The notes below the pieces were generated by a model that was given only the letters and a program-made list of their open reading frames with translations, was not told the DNA's origin and ran no database searches. A stretch of DNA of 64,000 nt, taken from contig CAJNDT010006191.1 in assembly GCA_905221615.1 (NCBI GenBank), forward strand, positions 1-64,000, read 5' to 3'. The stretch comes from Symbiodinium sp. CCMP2592 (Eukaryota; Sar; Dinophyceae; Suessiales; Symbiodiniaceae). Within the stretch, counting starts at the first letter, position 1; the number at the start of each line of letters is the position of its first letter. Below are positions 1 to 11,000 of the stretch, piece by piece. The position numbers and the translations under genes were made by a program.

Positions 1-3000
1 AACTGTTGAGTCCTTTGCAGCGAGCTTTGGGTGAGAGTCACACACCTCACTTGCTGTTTCCTTTCGCTTGCATCATGTACATTCAGCCCCCAGAACACCT
101 TGCATCACAAGTTGATGGTCGATACGACATTGGTGCCTATCTCGGCCCCGTGATTGGTGGGCAAAGGCATCACTGCATGATCAGACTCTCAAATGGGTCT
201 ATGAAAAGATGCGTCGCCCGGGCTCTCAAGATGGCCTACCCAGTGACGTTCTCGTCGAACTTGTTACCCACTATCGCCGAGGCTAATCCTGATGAGCCTG
301 ATTATGAAAGCCTACCAGGGGTGGCCCTACCGAGGAAAGCAATCCCGTTGCCGCAACCGGCGCCTGAATGGCTGGAAAACAACAAAACGGCACGTTGTCC
401 GGGATGCTTAGGTAGATCGCGCTTCCACTCTAGGCGTTGCAAAGTTCGCTTTCGTGATTACATCAGGGATACGCTCGGTGACCTTGACAATCCTGAACAG
501 CAACAAGCCCCTGACAAGCCTCAAGTAAAAATCAACCCGAACCCTGAAGTTGTGGAGTTTGAAGAAGAGAGCTTGGACTACGAGCCCAGTCTTCCTGGGT
601 CTCCTGTTCCTGAGGATCTGCAGCACCTGGTGCCCGAACCCTCACAAGCAGTCCAAGACTCTGAGCTCCCTCAGGAGTATCTCCCTGGTGGGGACGTTGA
701 GATGGATCAGGTTGATATGGACGACTACACTGTGCCCATGGATGTTGCTCAGGTCCCGGATGTCCTTGACAGTACGAGCATGCCTCAGTTCATGTTCTCA
801 GTGATTCCGGACCAGAAGCATCACCTGAGTCCTGTTGATTACGGTGAGGTCGGCTTGTTTGCTGCCCAGCTTAAGAGAAAAGCACCCGCTCAGCACAGTA
901 ACCCCGATGAGGGGGTAGCCCATGCCTTTCGGTGATCGGGAGGTGTGGGTCATCAAGCCCACTTCTGTGGTTGATGATGTCAGTGGCTTGCCTTTGGATC
1001 CTGAGAAAACGTGGGTTGGCATGCAGAAAGAGGTGTCTGCTATGCACAACTTGGGTGTCGGCAACGCCCGCACCTATGATGAGATTAAGACCCACTGCCA
1101 GGAGACAGGTGCCAAGATCATTAAGTCGCGTTTTGTCTTCACTGACAAGGTTGATGTTGACGATCAGCACATTGTGCGTGCGCGCCTTGTTGCAAAAGAC
1201 TTTGCTTTCAATCAACCTTCGGCGCTTGACTTGGGCATTGCGAGCCAGACTGCTTCTGTGGAGGCCTTCAAGGCTTTCATCTGTCGTGTTGTCCAGGATA
1301 CGCTTGTCCTTTGGGGACTTGACGTTTCGACTGCCTTCTTGTATGCCAAGTTGGTTCTTGATACCGTGCTTGAGTTGCCGTGATGCTTTCAGAACCTTGA
1401 TGGCTCTAAGGTTTACGTCATCCTGGAGAAAGCCATATATGGCTTGAGATCGGCAGGCCTTTCGTGGCAGAAGCATCTTGCTGGACTTCTTGCTGAGTTG
1501 GGATTGTTTCCTTCTCTTATTGAACCTACGTTGTACAAAGGGTATTGGGGCGACATCCTTGTGCTTTGTCTTGTGTACGTCGACGACATCTTGCTAGCCA
1601 CAAGAACGAAAGAGGCAAACCAACAGCTTCTAGACTTCCTCATGGGCCGTCTTAAGGTCAAGTTGACTGGACGCTTGGATGAGGACGGCAGGATCGGATT
1701 CCTAGGCCGTGAGATAATCAAGCGTGGCCATGAGATCTTGTTGGCTGTGAAGAAAGAATACGTCGATTCGATCTTCGAGGCTTTTGGGTGGAGCCAGGAG
1801 AACCGCAGGAAGATGAAGCCCTGCACTGCACCACCAGACCTCCGATCGATCCTTGACAAGGAAGACCCCGAGAAGCCCTCCGAAGAGCTCTCCCCTGAAG
1901 CCGCGAGCCGCTTTAGAAGCACCCTAGGGAAACTAGGCTGGCTTGTGCAAACCAGGGGGGATTTGTGTTATTTTCACTCCATGCTGTCTAGAGGTCAAGC
2001 CTGTCCGCGCGCTGTGCATGAGGATTGTATGCGTAAAGTGCTCCGTTGGCTTTTGGAGGTTCCCGATCTTGTTCAGGTCTTTCAGAAGGACTCCAAAGCT
2101 CAACCTGGGACTGCAACCCTCGTTGGATTCAGCGACGCTAATTGGGCCTCTGAGCGCTCTACTGGACGGAAGAGCACCAGCGGAGGAGTGATTTACCTGA
2201 ATGGGAATTGTATCAAGACTTACTCGAGGCTCCAGCCTATCGTAGCACTCTCCAGTGCGGAGTCTGAGCTTTTCGCTATGGTTGAGATGGCGCGCGAGCT
2301 TGTAGGATTGGGGCAGCTTTTGGGCCACCTTTTCGAAAGCGTTGCGCAACCCCTATACCTGCCTACGGACAGCTCTTCCGCTCGCCAAGTCAGTATGATG
2401 TCCGGCTTCCTGAGAAGGATGCGTCATGTGGACCTTCGTCTTTGCTACTTGCAGGATAAGGTTGAGAACGGCGAGATCCTGGTTACACACGTCCCAGGAA
2501 CGGATAACGTCGCCGACTTGCAAACAAAGAACTTGAGTGTCGCGCAAACTTGGTATCATATAGGACAGTTGTGTCTTGAGGAACGTCTCACCCGTAGTGA
2601 CTATCTTCGAGGTGATGCGCCCCCGGTCCGTTGCCTTGTGTTTGCCGCGTTCAAAGGTCTGTTTTCTGCAAGCGTCGATGATCCTTGGAGTGTGTTGGTT
2701 GGTCGTTGTCGGTTGCAGACACCGCATTACATTGTGATGGTCGAGTTCTGCACCTCTGGAGAAGCCTGGTTGACTAAGCTTGCTAGCCACTATGGCATCC
2801 ATGCTATTCCCGTGACGGAAGAAACGGATGGGACTCTTCCGGAGACCATCGAGCTCATTGAGCATGCGCTTCGTTCGGCGCACCGTCGGAACATGCATGT
2901 TGTTGTGTGGGCTTCGACGCCCTGTACCGGTGGTTCGCCTTGGCAGCGGTATCACCAAGCCCGATCTGCAGATCACTATGATGAAAGGATGAAAGGACTC

Positions 3001-3372
3001 TTCACAGTCCACAGAAAGCTCTGGAAGAGCTTCTTGAAGCTAGTCAACACATCTGATTCGGCAACTTGGGTCATTGAGTGGCCGCAACGTTGTGCTTACT
3101 GGGGATGGTCCGCTACGAAGTCATTCCTTAAGATCAATCCGCATGAGACCGCTCTTGTGCATGGTTGTGCCTGCGGTATGGTTGGAATGGACGCACTTCC
3201 TGTGAAGAAGGTTTGGAGGTTGTGCTCGAACAGTCATGTTCTCATTCACTGCATGGATAAATTAAAGTGCCCTGGAAACCACGAGCATAGTAAGATGTTC
3301 GTTCTGAAGAACACCCAGCACTACCCCGAAGCTTTTGCTCACACAGCTCTTAGGGCTTTGAGTGCTTGGTAG
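1..3372 (+). pseudogene. copia pol, 3' part, with frameshift and premature stop
   Basis: This is the C-terminal part of a copia polyprotein: integrase tail, reverse transcriptase (FVFTDKVDVDDQ, LDVSTAFLYAKL, YVDD near 1577), RNase H (VGFSDANW near 2125, SSAESEL, VADLQTK near 2512) and a further domain of about 230 residues ending at 3372. Two lesions are seen against the intact copy at 10524-12976. One extra C in the run at 919-921 shifts the frame before the MPFGDREVW segment. At 1381-1383 the codon GGA has become TGA. The rest is colinear and nearly unchanged, so the lesions are recent. The frame after the stop runs open to 3372. Confidence 0.9.
2590..3372 (+). other. extra C-terminal domain of copia element 1, possibly methyltransferase-like
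   Basis: About 230 residues follow RNase H in the same frame, where copia polyproteins normally end. Visible motifs are YIVMVEFCTSGEAW, then VVVWASTPCTGGSPWQ (Pro-Cys at 2920-2925), then WVIEWPQRCAYW (Glu at 3076), and near the end GMDALPVKKVWRLCSNS followed by a Cys/His cluster CPGNHEH. The order of an acidic strand-1-like motif, a Pro-Cys motif, a Glu-containing motif and a late K-x-W/TN-like motif recalls a Rossmann methyltransferase of the DNA cytosine-5 type. The canonical PCQ and ENV signatures are absent. The identical domain occurs in element 2 (22930-23714). Function is inferred and uncertain. Confidence 0.5.
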
Positions 3373-3507
3373 GTGCTGACGCCTCTTTGTACAGCCGCAG
3401 CCGTTTTTGGAAGAGCCATAAAACTATCGTGGACCGTGAGAAGATCTACGAGCCCAATACGCAACAGCAGCCACTGGACCGATACCTTTTCTCGACGACA
3501 GGTTCAT

Positions 3508-3514
3508 GAGGGGG
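3508..3514 (+). promoter_or_regulatory. polypurine tract of element 1
   Basis: GAGGGGG lies immediately before the LTR start at 3515, where the plus-strand primer of an LTR retrotransposon is expected. The same tract stands before the 3' LTR of element 2 (23850-23856). Between the ORF stop and this tract lies a 140-base 3' untranslated stretch. Confidence 0.7.
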
Positions 3515-4131
3515 AGTTGATTTTCAATCCTATAATGGTGCCCCTGTGTCTCGCCAAGGTCAGGAACACTTTCTGTTTTCTCCTTTGTGAGTTTTAGAGA
3601 ACCTTAGGTGTAGCTGTGAACGGTAGGAGTAGGGAAAAGTTGTCTGTCTGTCGGTCGCTGCGCTCACGCTTCCTGTCTCACCTTGCGGTGAAAGTTATCA
3701 GTGTCAGAAGCGTGTCCAACCGGAGTTTTCCTCACGAGTTTTCACGAAGAATGGTGTTTCCCTGAACTTTCCTGAAGCATGATGAACATCAGAGTGTTTT
3801 CAGTTTGTTTGCTGTGAGAGCGGACTTCTAGACGAAGTCCGGGGAACACCTGGGCCGTGTAGCAGAGTTGCCAGTGCAGAGAAGCCGTTAGGAGTCCTTA
3901 GGACTTACCTCGGAAGTGAGTGTGCTGAAGTCTCTGTCCGCGCCCCGTTTCACTTGGCTCAAGACTTGCACTGCGTGACAAGCGCGTGGTGAACAGTTGG
4001 TTGCGACGAAAGGTGTAAAAGTGCTGTTAGCTTTCACTGCTGTAGCCTTGCGTGACGTAGTCAGTCAGTCGGCTTGCACCTCCTTTTACTAAACCTAGAA
4101 GTGTGCCTCAAGGCGCGTTTGGGTTTTAACG
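3515..4131 (+). repeat. 3' LTR of copia element 1 (617 bp)
   Basis: This is a direct repeat of 4399-5017 and 23857-24463. It starts AGTTGATTTTC and ends GGGTTTTAACG, so it lacks the usual TG...CA ends. The boundaries were set by comparing all three copies and by the AAGGG duplication around element 2. It contains TTGGCTCAAG at 3954-3963, the 3' end of the dinoflagellate spliced leader. Confidence 0.9.
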
Positions 4132-4393
4132 TCTAATACCAGTTGCAGCATTTAAAGCGGCAGTCCTCATCTTGTCTTGAACCACCTCGTAACGGACCCG
4201 AAGTTCCACGTCAAGCAGAAAACGTGGCAGAATTGAACATTAACTGAACTAAGCGGATTTTGCAAGGGGATAGGGTTTAAAACCTTGAATACCTACGCTC
4301 TAAAAGCTTTAAGGCCTTGGGTTTCTGAGGGCTTAAATTGGAGCTTCTCAGAGGTTTCTAACTGAGTTGGACGAATGTTTTAGAGGTTTGATG
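4132..4393. other. spacer between copia elements 1 and 2
   Basis: These 262 bases separate the 3' LTR of element 1 from the target duplication of element 2. I see no ORF, repeat or known motif. The first five bases (TCTAA) would be the right target duplication of element 1; the partner lies outside the window. Confidence 0.6.
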
Positions 4394-4398
4394 AAGGG
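4394..4398. repeat. left target-site duplication of element 2 (AAGGG)
   Basis: AAGGG directly precedes the 5' LTR and is repeated directly after the 3' LTR at 24464-24468. Five bases is the usual copia duplication length, and it fixes both LTR boundaries. Confidence 0.85.
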
Positions 4399-5017
4399 AG
4401 TTGATTTTCAATCCTATAATGGTGCCCCTGTGTCTCGCCAAGGTCAGGAACACTTTCTGTTTTCTCCTTTGTGAGTTTTAGAGAACCTTAGGTGTAGTTG
4501 TGAACGGTAGGAGTAGGGAAAAGTTGTCTGTCTGTCGGTCGCTGCGCTCACGCTTCCTGTCTCACCTTGCGGTGAAAGTGATCATTACCAGAAGCGTGTC
4601 CAACCGGAGTTTTCCTCACGAGTTTTCACGAAGAATGGTGTTTCCCTAAACTTTCCTGAAGCATGATGAACATCAGAGTGTTTTCAGTTTGTTTGCTGTG
4701 AGAGCGGACTTCTAGACGAAGTCCGGGGAGCACCTGGGCCATAGAACAGAGTTACCAGTGCAGAGAAGCCGTTAGGAGTCCTTAGGACTTACCTCGGAAG
4801 TGAGTGTGCTGAAGTCTCTGTCCGCGCCCCGTTTCACTTTGGCTCAAGACTTGCACTGCGTGACAAGCGCGTGGTGAACAGTTGGTTGCGACGAAAGGTG
4901 TAAAAAGTGCTGTTAGCTTTCACTGCTGTAGCCTTGCGTGACGTAGTCAGTCAGTCGGCTTGCACCTCCTTTTACTAAACCTAGAAGTGTGCCTCAAGGC
5001 GCGTTTGGGTTTTAACG
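4399..5017 (+). repeat. 5' LTR of copia element 2 (619 bp)
   Basis: It matches 3515-4131 and 23857-24463. It should hold the element promoter and the start of the transcript, although I cannot place a TATA-like box. It carries the most complete spliced-leader-like segment of the three LTRs (4829-4848). The primer-binding site follows directly. Confidence 0.92.
4829..4848 (+). promoter_or_regulatory. spliced-leader-like segment inside the LTR
   Basis: CCGTTTCACTTTGGCTCAAG resembles the 21-nt core of the dinoflagellate spliced leader. By hand alignment with one gap about 17 of 21 positions agree, including an unbroken 11-base 3' end TTTGGCTCAAG. The other two LTRs have one T fewer (3954-3963 and 24286-24295 carry TTGGCTCAAG). 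It may be a relic of trans-splicing followed by reverse transcription, or chance. Confidence 0.45.
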
Positions 5018-5029
5018 TGGTAGCGGAGC
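5018..5029 (+). promoter_or_regulatory. primer-binding site, initiator-Met tRNA type
   Basis: TGGTAGCGGAGC starts directly after the 5' LTR. It closely matches TGGTATCAGAGC, the common copia primer-binding site complementary to the 3' end of initiator methionine tRNA. Its position supports the LTR end at 5017. Confidence 0.75.
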
Positions 5030-5050
5030 TCAAGGTTGCTCCTCAGAGCC

Positions 5051-8000
5051 ATGGACCCACGAGCCGAGCCTAGCCGCGACCGTTCCCCAAGAGGACGGAG
5101 TTCAGGGCGAAGTGCTAGTCGTGCCAGTGGAGTTTCTTCTGGCTTTCCCTCAACCCCTCGAGAGTTGAGTGCACCTGGCTCGCGGACTCGTGGAAGGTCC
5201 CTCCCTGCTCGGAACAGTCCGACAGCACACCGGCCTGTGAGTAGACCCAGACCTCTTGTGAGTGCAGGTCAAGTGCCTCAGGTGCCTTTTCCACAGGTAC
5301 CTCAACAGGTTCCGTTGCAGCAGGGTTTTCAGCAGCAGCAGCAGCCTCAGTTTGGAACGCAACCGACTTTCCCTCACGGAGGAGGGAATCCTCAGCAGGC
5401 ATCTGTGCCTAGTCCAGAAGACAACACTGTCAACCTTTTCAGGCAGATGTTGCAAGCCCAGGATGAACAGATCCGAGCTCAGCAGGGCCAGATTTCGCAG
5501 CTCACCGAGATGGTGAAGACGCTCGCCGTTGCGAGTGCAAACGCTGCAAGTTCGGCCGCAAGTGCAGCTCCTGTTGCTGCAAGTTCGTCCCAAGGGACGC
5601 CCGCTGAAGCTCTTGGAAGCCTGGGTGCCATCAGAGTTGACTCTGATGGTGTTGTGAAGATGGATGTGGACACAGGCTTGCGCAGCAACAGGGCGGAAAA
5701 CTACATTCCGTCCCTGCCAAAGTTGGCAGCAGACAAGATGAGATCGCGCCATGAGGAAATCTCCACGTGGACCGCTTACCGCGAAGAACTGACCTCCTGG
5801 CTGTGTCTTTTAGACGACCGCTACGCGGAGGAACTGCAAGAGGCTGTGGAGAGCGGTGTTCAGGTTCAGCAGATCAGCCTCTCAAAGGGGAAGGCCGCTC
5901 GTTCCACTAAGCTGTGGTACCTCTTGAAGCAGGCTCTCGCTGGTTTTCAGCGAGGAGTTGACATAGCCAAGCTTGTCGAGTTGAGTCAAGGCGGTGCCGC
6001 TGCAGGGTACGACCTCTGGCGTGAGTTGAACAAAGAACTGTCTGTTAGGTCTCGTGTGGAGGGACAGGCGCTCAGAGAGCAGGCTCTCTTGATCGCGCCA
6101 CCAAAGCACTTGAGACGGCCATTGGATATTTTTCGCCATATGATTTCTGATTTTGCTCGCTACCGCACGCTCGTTGCCAACAAGTACCCAGACCTTGAAC
6201 TGCAGCAGGCTGATGTTATCAGCTGCATCTTGAAGCACCTTCATGATGATTGCAAGAAGTACCTTTTGTTGCATGGGTCTTTGACAACCTTGGAGCAGCT
6301 TGAGCGCGGTTTGGTTTTCTATGATGAGCAGCTTCGTGTTTTGAACTTTCACAAGGAAGCCTCGAACGCCAAGGGCTTTGCAGCTTTTGGTGGTGACCGT
6401 TCTGAAAAGGGTGAGCCCAAGGGTGGCGAGCCCAAAGGAAAAGATCATGGAAAAGGCCAAGGCAAGCATGGTGATAAAGGCAAAGGCAAAGACAAAGGAG
6501 GAAAGGGAAAGGACAAAGGCAAAGGTGGCAAGAAGGGCGGAAGGCCGCGATCTGCAACGCCGGCTCCTGGAAAGAAGAAGCCGGGCACTTGCAATTACTG
6601 CCACAAGCCGGGCCATTGGGCCAACGAGTGCAGGAAGAGGATTGCCGATGAGAAGGCTGCTGCGACCGCAGCGGCGGCAACAGAGAGTGCCGCTCCCAAG
6701 GTGGCCCCTCCTGCACCTTCCTCGACTGCGGCGCCAGCTCCCACTGCTCCAAAGGGTGCCGGGAAGATTGGCAAAGCGGCCCTCCTTATGTCGTCACTGT
6801 TGCCCGCGGCAGGGCAGATTTCTGAAGCAATGCCTGAGAGGGGACAGTTTTTCACCATGACTGCCTTGATTTTCACGTTTTTCATGTTTTGCATGGTAGG
6901 ATGCTTGATTTGTCGGTTGGTTGCATGCTTGAGTAGCCCACGGCAGTCATGTTTCACGTATGCTTGCGTAGCCGTAGCAGTGATTGCTTTGAGCCTTGCT
7001 TCCGCGCCGCAGCCTCAGCTTCGGGATCGGTCTTCAGAGTGCCTTGCTTTTCCAACTTTGGCACTTCCTGCAGTCACTAGGGACGACCCCTCGTATCTCT
7101 TGATTGATAGCGGTGGGAGTGTTCACCTTGTTTCGCAAGACATGCTTGGAGTGACTGCGAAGCTGATCCAAGAGCTTGAGGTTGAGCCTCTCTTTGTAAG
7201 TGTCGCCAACGACCAGACTATGGAGATAACTAGGTATGGGTTGCTAGAGCTTTGGTTCCCTTGTTTCGAAGCGGGGCCCTCTGGAACCCAAGCTTACAGA
7301 GAGATTCGAGTGCAGCTGGAAGCGTATATTGCCCCCAATTCGATAAGCATCCTTAGCTCAGGCATCTTGCAGTCCTTAGGCTTTAGGATCTTTCATTATG
7401 ACTATGATCCTCAGTTACACGTAGCCTATCCTCCGGGTGGTCTGCGCTTTGAGACAGAATTGTACGCCAACACGTCGTGGTTGAAAGCTTGCACCTATGT
7501 AGAGCCAGATCCTTCTATGCTTGTTTTGCAAAGTGAAGAGAAGGGAAGCGTAGGCAGTGCAGTTTCGTCGGTTGCCTCGTCTCACCCCTTAGGAGAAGTA
7601 GGATCTAGGAGTGTAGGTAGCTTGTGCGTCGGTCGGTCGGTTGCGTCTTCTCACCTTTTAGGTCCCGGCAGTGAATACCCCGAAGCCCAAAGCCGCTCAT
7701 GCTCGGAAGGCCAAATAGGGTGTGTAAGGCGTGATGTCTGGTTCGAATCCGGACCAAGAGATGGAGGACCAGGACATGGAGAACTCGACCTTCCGGGTTC
7801 AAAGGTTGCCGGCGGAGCAGACGGAGCTCTCCAACGACGTGGCGCTGCCGACTCCGGTCTCTTCCCCGGAATTGTCTCCTCACCTCACAGAGCCGGACTT
7901 GCCGACAGCAGAGGTGGAAGAGAGTCCGCCGATGAGTTTTGCGAGCCTTTTCGAAAGCAGCCCGGTGGAGCCGCCAAGTCCGTTGATTCTGCCAGGATCG

Positions 8001-11000
8001 GAGACTTCTCCCCGCGGCGCTCTTACGAAGGCTGGCGCCAAGGCACTGGCCAGGCAAGACTCTCCAGACAGCCCGGTCGTGACTACTCCTGTGTACGCAT
8101 GGCGTGGGAAAGTGGCTCCTCTCAAGCCACCCATGCCAGAGCCGGATACAACTCCTATGCCTCCCGTGCCGGAGCCGAACACGGTCCCTATGAGCGTGGA
8201 AGCACAGGAGGAGGAGACGGACGAGGACGAGTGTTGGGGCAAATGGAGACCAACGTCGAGCACCACAGCCTCCAACATTGCTCCTGGCTCGGGTGCGCCC
8301 GCAGCCAGCTCCCAGGGCGCCGTTATGCAGGAGAAAATTGCGGATCTAGCCCAGTTCAGGCAGCGAGCCAGCGAAAGGAGGCAGGGGGTGTTGTCCGCGA
8401 TACGTGGGGCGCAGCAGCCTGTGACTCCACCGAAGGCCCCAGGCTCAACAGCTATGGTGCCAAGTACGCCCCCAAAGGGGCCAGCCACACCACCGAAGTC
8501 TCCGATTACACCACCAAAGGGGCCAACCACACCGCCAAAGAGTCCGCCAAAGAGTCCGCCAAAGGCCGCGCCAGCGCCGCCCAACATCTGGACAGCACCA
8601 CCTCCACCGAGGGCCGCTCCGAAGGCTGCCGCTCCAAAGGTTCCAAAAGCAGCGGTTCCAAAGCCGCCGAAGGGTCCAAAAGCAGCGGTTCCAAAGCCGC
8701 CGAAGGGTCCGAAAGCAGCGATTCCAAAGCCGCCGAAGGGCACGACTACAACAACGCTGGCTCCTTTGACAACGCCGGCCCCTGTGGCAACGCCGGTGCC
8801 AACAACAACACCTCCGGTGGCGACGGTGGATCCTGTGGTGCCGACGAGGCACATGCCTTTTTCGGCCATAGAAGGAGTGCGCCTCGGCTTCATGGACACG
8901 GAGGATGCCGCGACCTTCGCCCGCAGAGCGTCCCTTGCAAAAGCAGCAGCCTCAAAGGAGAAGGGGAAGGCCCCGAGACCACCGGCGCCACCGCCGGCGC
9001 CACCGTTGGTGGAGAATACGCCGGAGCCTCCTCGAGTTCCAGCTCAAAGGTCGGTGCCAGCAACAATGCAGATGCAGGTTCCTATGCAGATTCCGGTGCC
9101 CATGCAGATGCACGTGCCCCCGCAGATCCTCATGGATTACCGCTACAGGCCCTATCCGGCCCGACCGACCACAGCACCGAGGCCGAGTACAGTACCAGTG
9201 GCGCCGAGTTCAGCGCCGATGCCAACGCCCACAGCAGCGCCTTCTCTCCGGGCGCCATTTCCAACATCAAGGCCGTCGTTCATGCCGCCGGCAGCCACAC
9301 CAAGGCCTATAACAAAGAAGCTGATGCCGGCATCCAAGCATGCGCCAAAGCCACGGGCGGTGGTGGGCGTTCACTACACCATCGAGATGCCCACGCCAGA
9401 GGAAATATTTGTGGCGCCGCCGACCAGTATGGCAACGGCAGCGAAACCGGCACCTTTGGTTCCTCCTCTTGTAGACCTCGAAGAGGTCGAGGCAATCAGC
9501 AGCGACAGCGACCTGTAACTTTAGCCGCCCTTGAGCAGCAGCCAAAAGAGAGAGTTCGTGAAGTTCTCTTGCAGAGTGCCGCTGTCAGTGAAGTGCTGCC
9601 GGTAGGTTGCCCAGCGTGTGTTCAGCTAGGTAGTCCAGCTTGCGTGCAGGTAGGTTGCCCAGCTTGTGTTCCGGTAGGTAGTCTAGCTTGCGTGCAGGTA
9701 GGTTGCCCAGCTTGTGTTCCGGTAGGTAGTCTAGCTTGCTTGCAGGTAGGTCGTGCAGCCTGCGTGCCAGTAGGTAGTTCAGCGTGCATGTCGGTCGGTC
9801 GCCCATTGCTTGATTCAGGTGATGTGGGTGGTGCCATTGGTGTTGAAGAGCTAGAGCAGCTTTTTGATGATGATGGTGATGACCGTGAAGGGTTAGAGAG
9901 AACCACCCCGAACAACACCAAACCCCCGGTAGACCCTGAATCAGCTCTCCCCGAAAACATCGGTGCCGAAGCTAGATTGCGCCACCAACGTCAGGGTCAT
10001 ACCCCCTATTGGGGTGGCTGTCCTAGCTGTGTAAGATCTAAAGGGCTCTCACCCGCCCGAACACGCAAAAGTGTCGACCCACTTGAGGTGCAGATGGATC
10101 AATACTGGTATCGAGGCATCCGTTTGATCGCTGTGGTGCACGTACCGACGTATTGTGTAGGCACAGCTGCTACCTATGCAGGAGATTACCGAAAAGTTAC
10201 CGTGGGGAAGCTAGTCAAATTCCTCAAATCATTCGGTCTCAAAGAAGTTCATGTTGTACATGACGGGGAACCGCTTTTAGCAGCCATAGCAGCCGAGGTT
10301 GTTGAGGTTACAGGTGGGAGTTCGGTTTCTACCAAAACCTCTCCTAGCAGGCACGCCCCGGTAGCTGAGAGAGCAATCCGCACGCTTAAAGAAACCGCTT
10401 TGGCCAACGAGCTTCACGCCAAGGGCGTGAGTGGCTTGAAATTGTTGGCAAATGAGGAAGCGATGGAATTGCTTCACAGCCATGCGGCTGCTTCACACAA
10501 CCGGTTTGGAACGTCACAAGGTCAACTGTTGAGTCCTTTGCAGCGAGCTTTGGGTGAGAGTCACACGCCTCACTTGTTGTTTCCTTTCGCTTGCATCATG
10601 TACATTCAGCCCCCAGAACACCTTGCATCACAAGTTGATGGTCGATACGACATTGGTGCCTATCTCGGCCCCGTGATTGGTGGGCAAGGGCATCACTGCA
10701 TGATCAGACTCTCAAATGGGTCTATGAAAAGATGCGTCGCCCGGGCTCTCAAGATGGCCTACCCAGTGACGTTCTCGTCGAACTTGTTACCCACTATCGC
10801 CGAGGCTAATCCTGATGAGCCTGATTATGAAAGCCTACCAGGGGTGGCCCTACCGAGGAAAGCAATCCCGTTGCCGCAACTGGCGCCTGAATGGCTTGAA
10901 AACAACAAAACGGCACGTTGTCCGGGATGCTTAGGTAGATCGCGCTTCCACTCTAGGCGTTGCAAAGTTCGCTTTCGTGATTACATCAGGGATACGCTCG

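Larger units (their letters stand above)
1..4131 (+). mobile_element. Ty1/copia LTR retrotransposon, element 1 (left part outside window)
   Basis: The window opens inside the integrase region. Base 1 corresponds to about 10524 of element 2, and the two sequences are almost identical from there on. The order visible is integrase C-terminus, reverse transcriptase, RNase H, an extra C-terminal domain, a short 3' untranslated stretch, a purine tract (3508-3514) and a 617-bp LTR (3515-4131). The integrase-before-RT order and the YVDD reverse transcriptase place it in Ty1/copia. Its pol is broken by one inserted base and one nonsense change, so it cannot make its own polyprotein. It lies in the same orientation as element 2, 262 bases away. 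Confidence 0.93.

Noticed and set aside
7738..7757. tRNA-like B box (GGTTCGAATCC) with a T-arm-like stem
   Set aside because: No matching acceptor stem, A box or anticodon arm upstream, and it lies in coding sequence of the copia element.
7880..8899. 339-codon minus-strand ORF rich in Gly
   Set aside because: It is the complement of the Pro/Ala-rich +1 ORF; Gly and Val runs follow from GGC/GCC codons.
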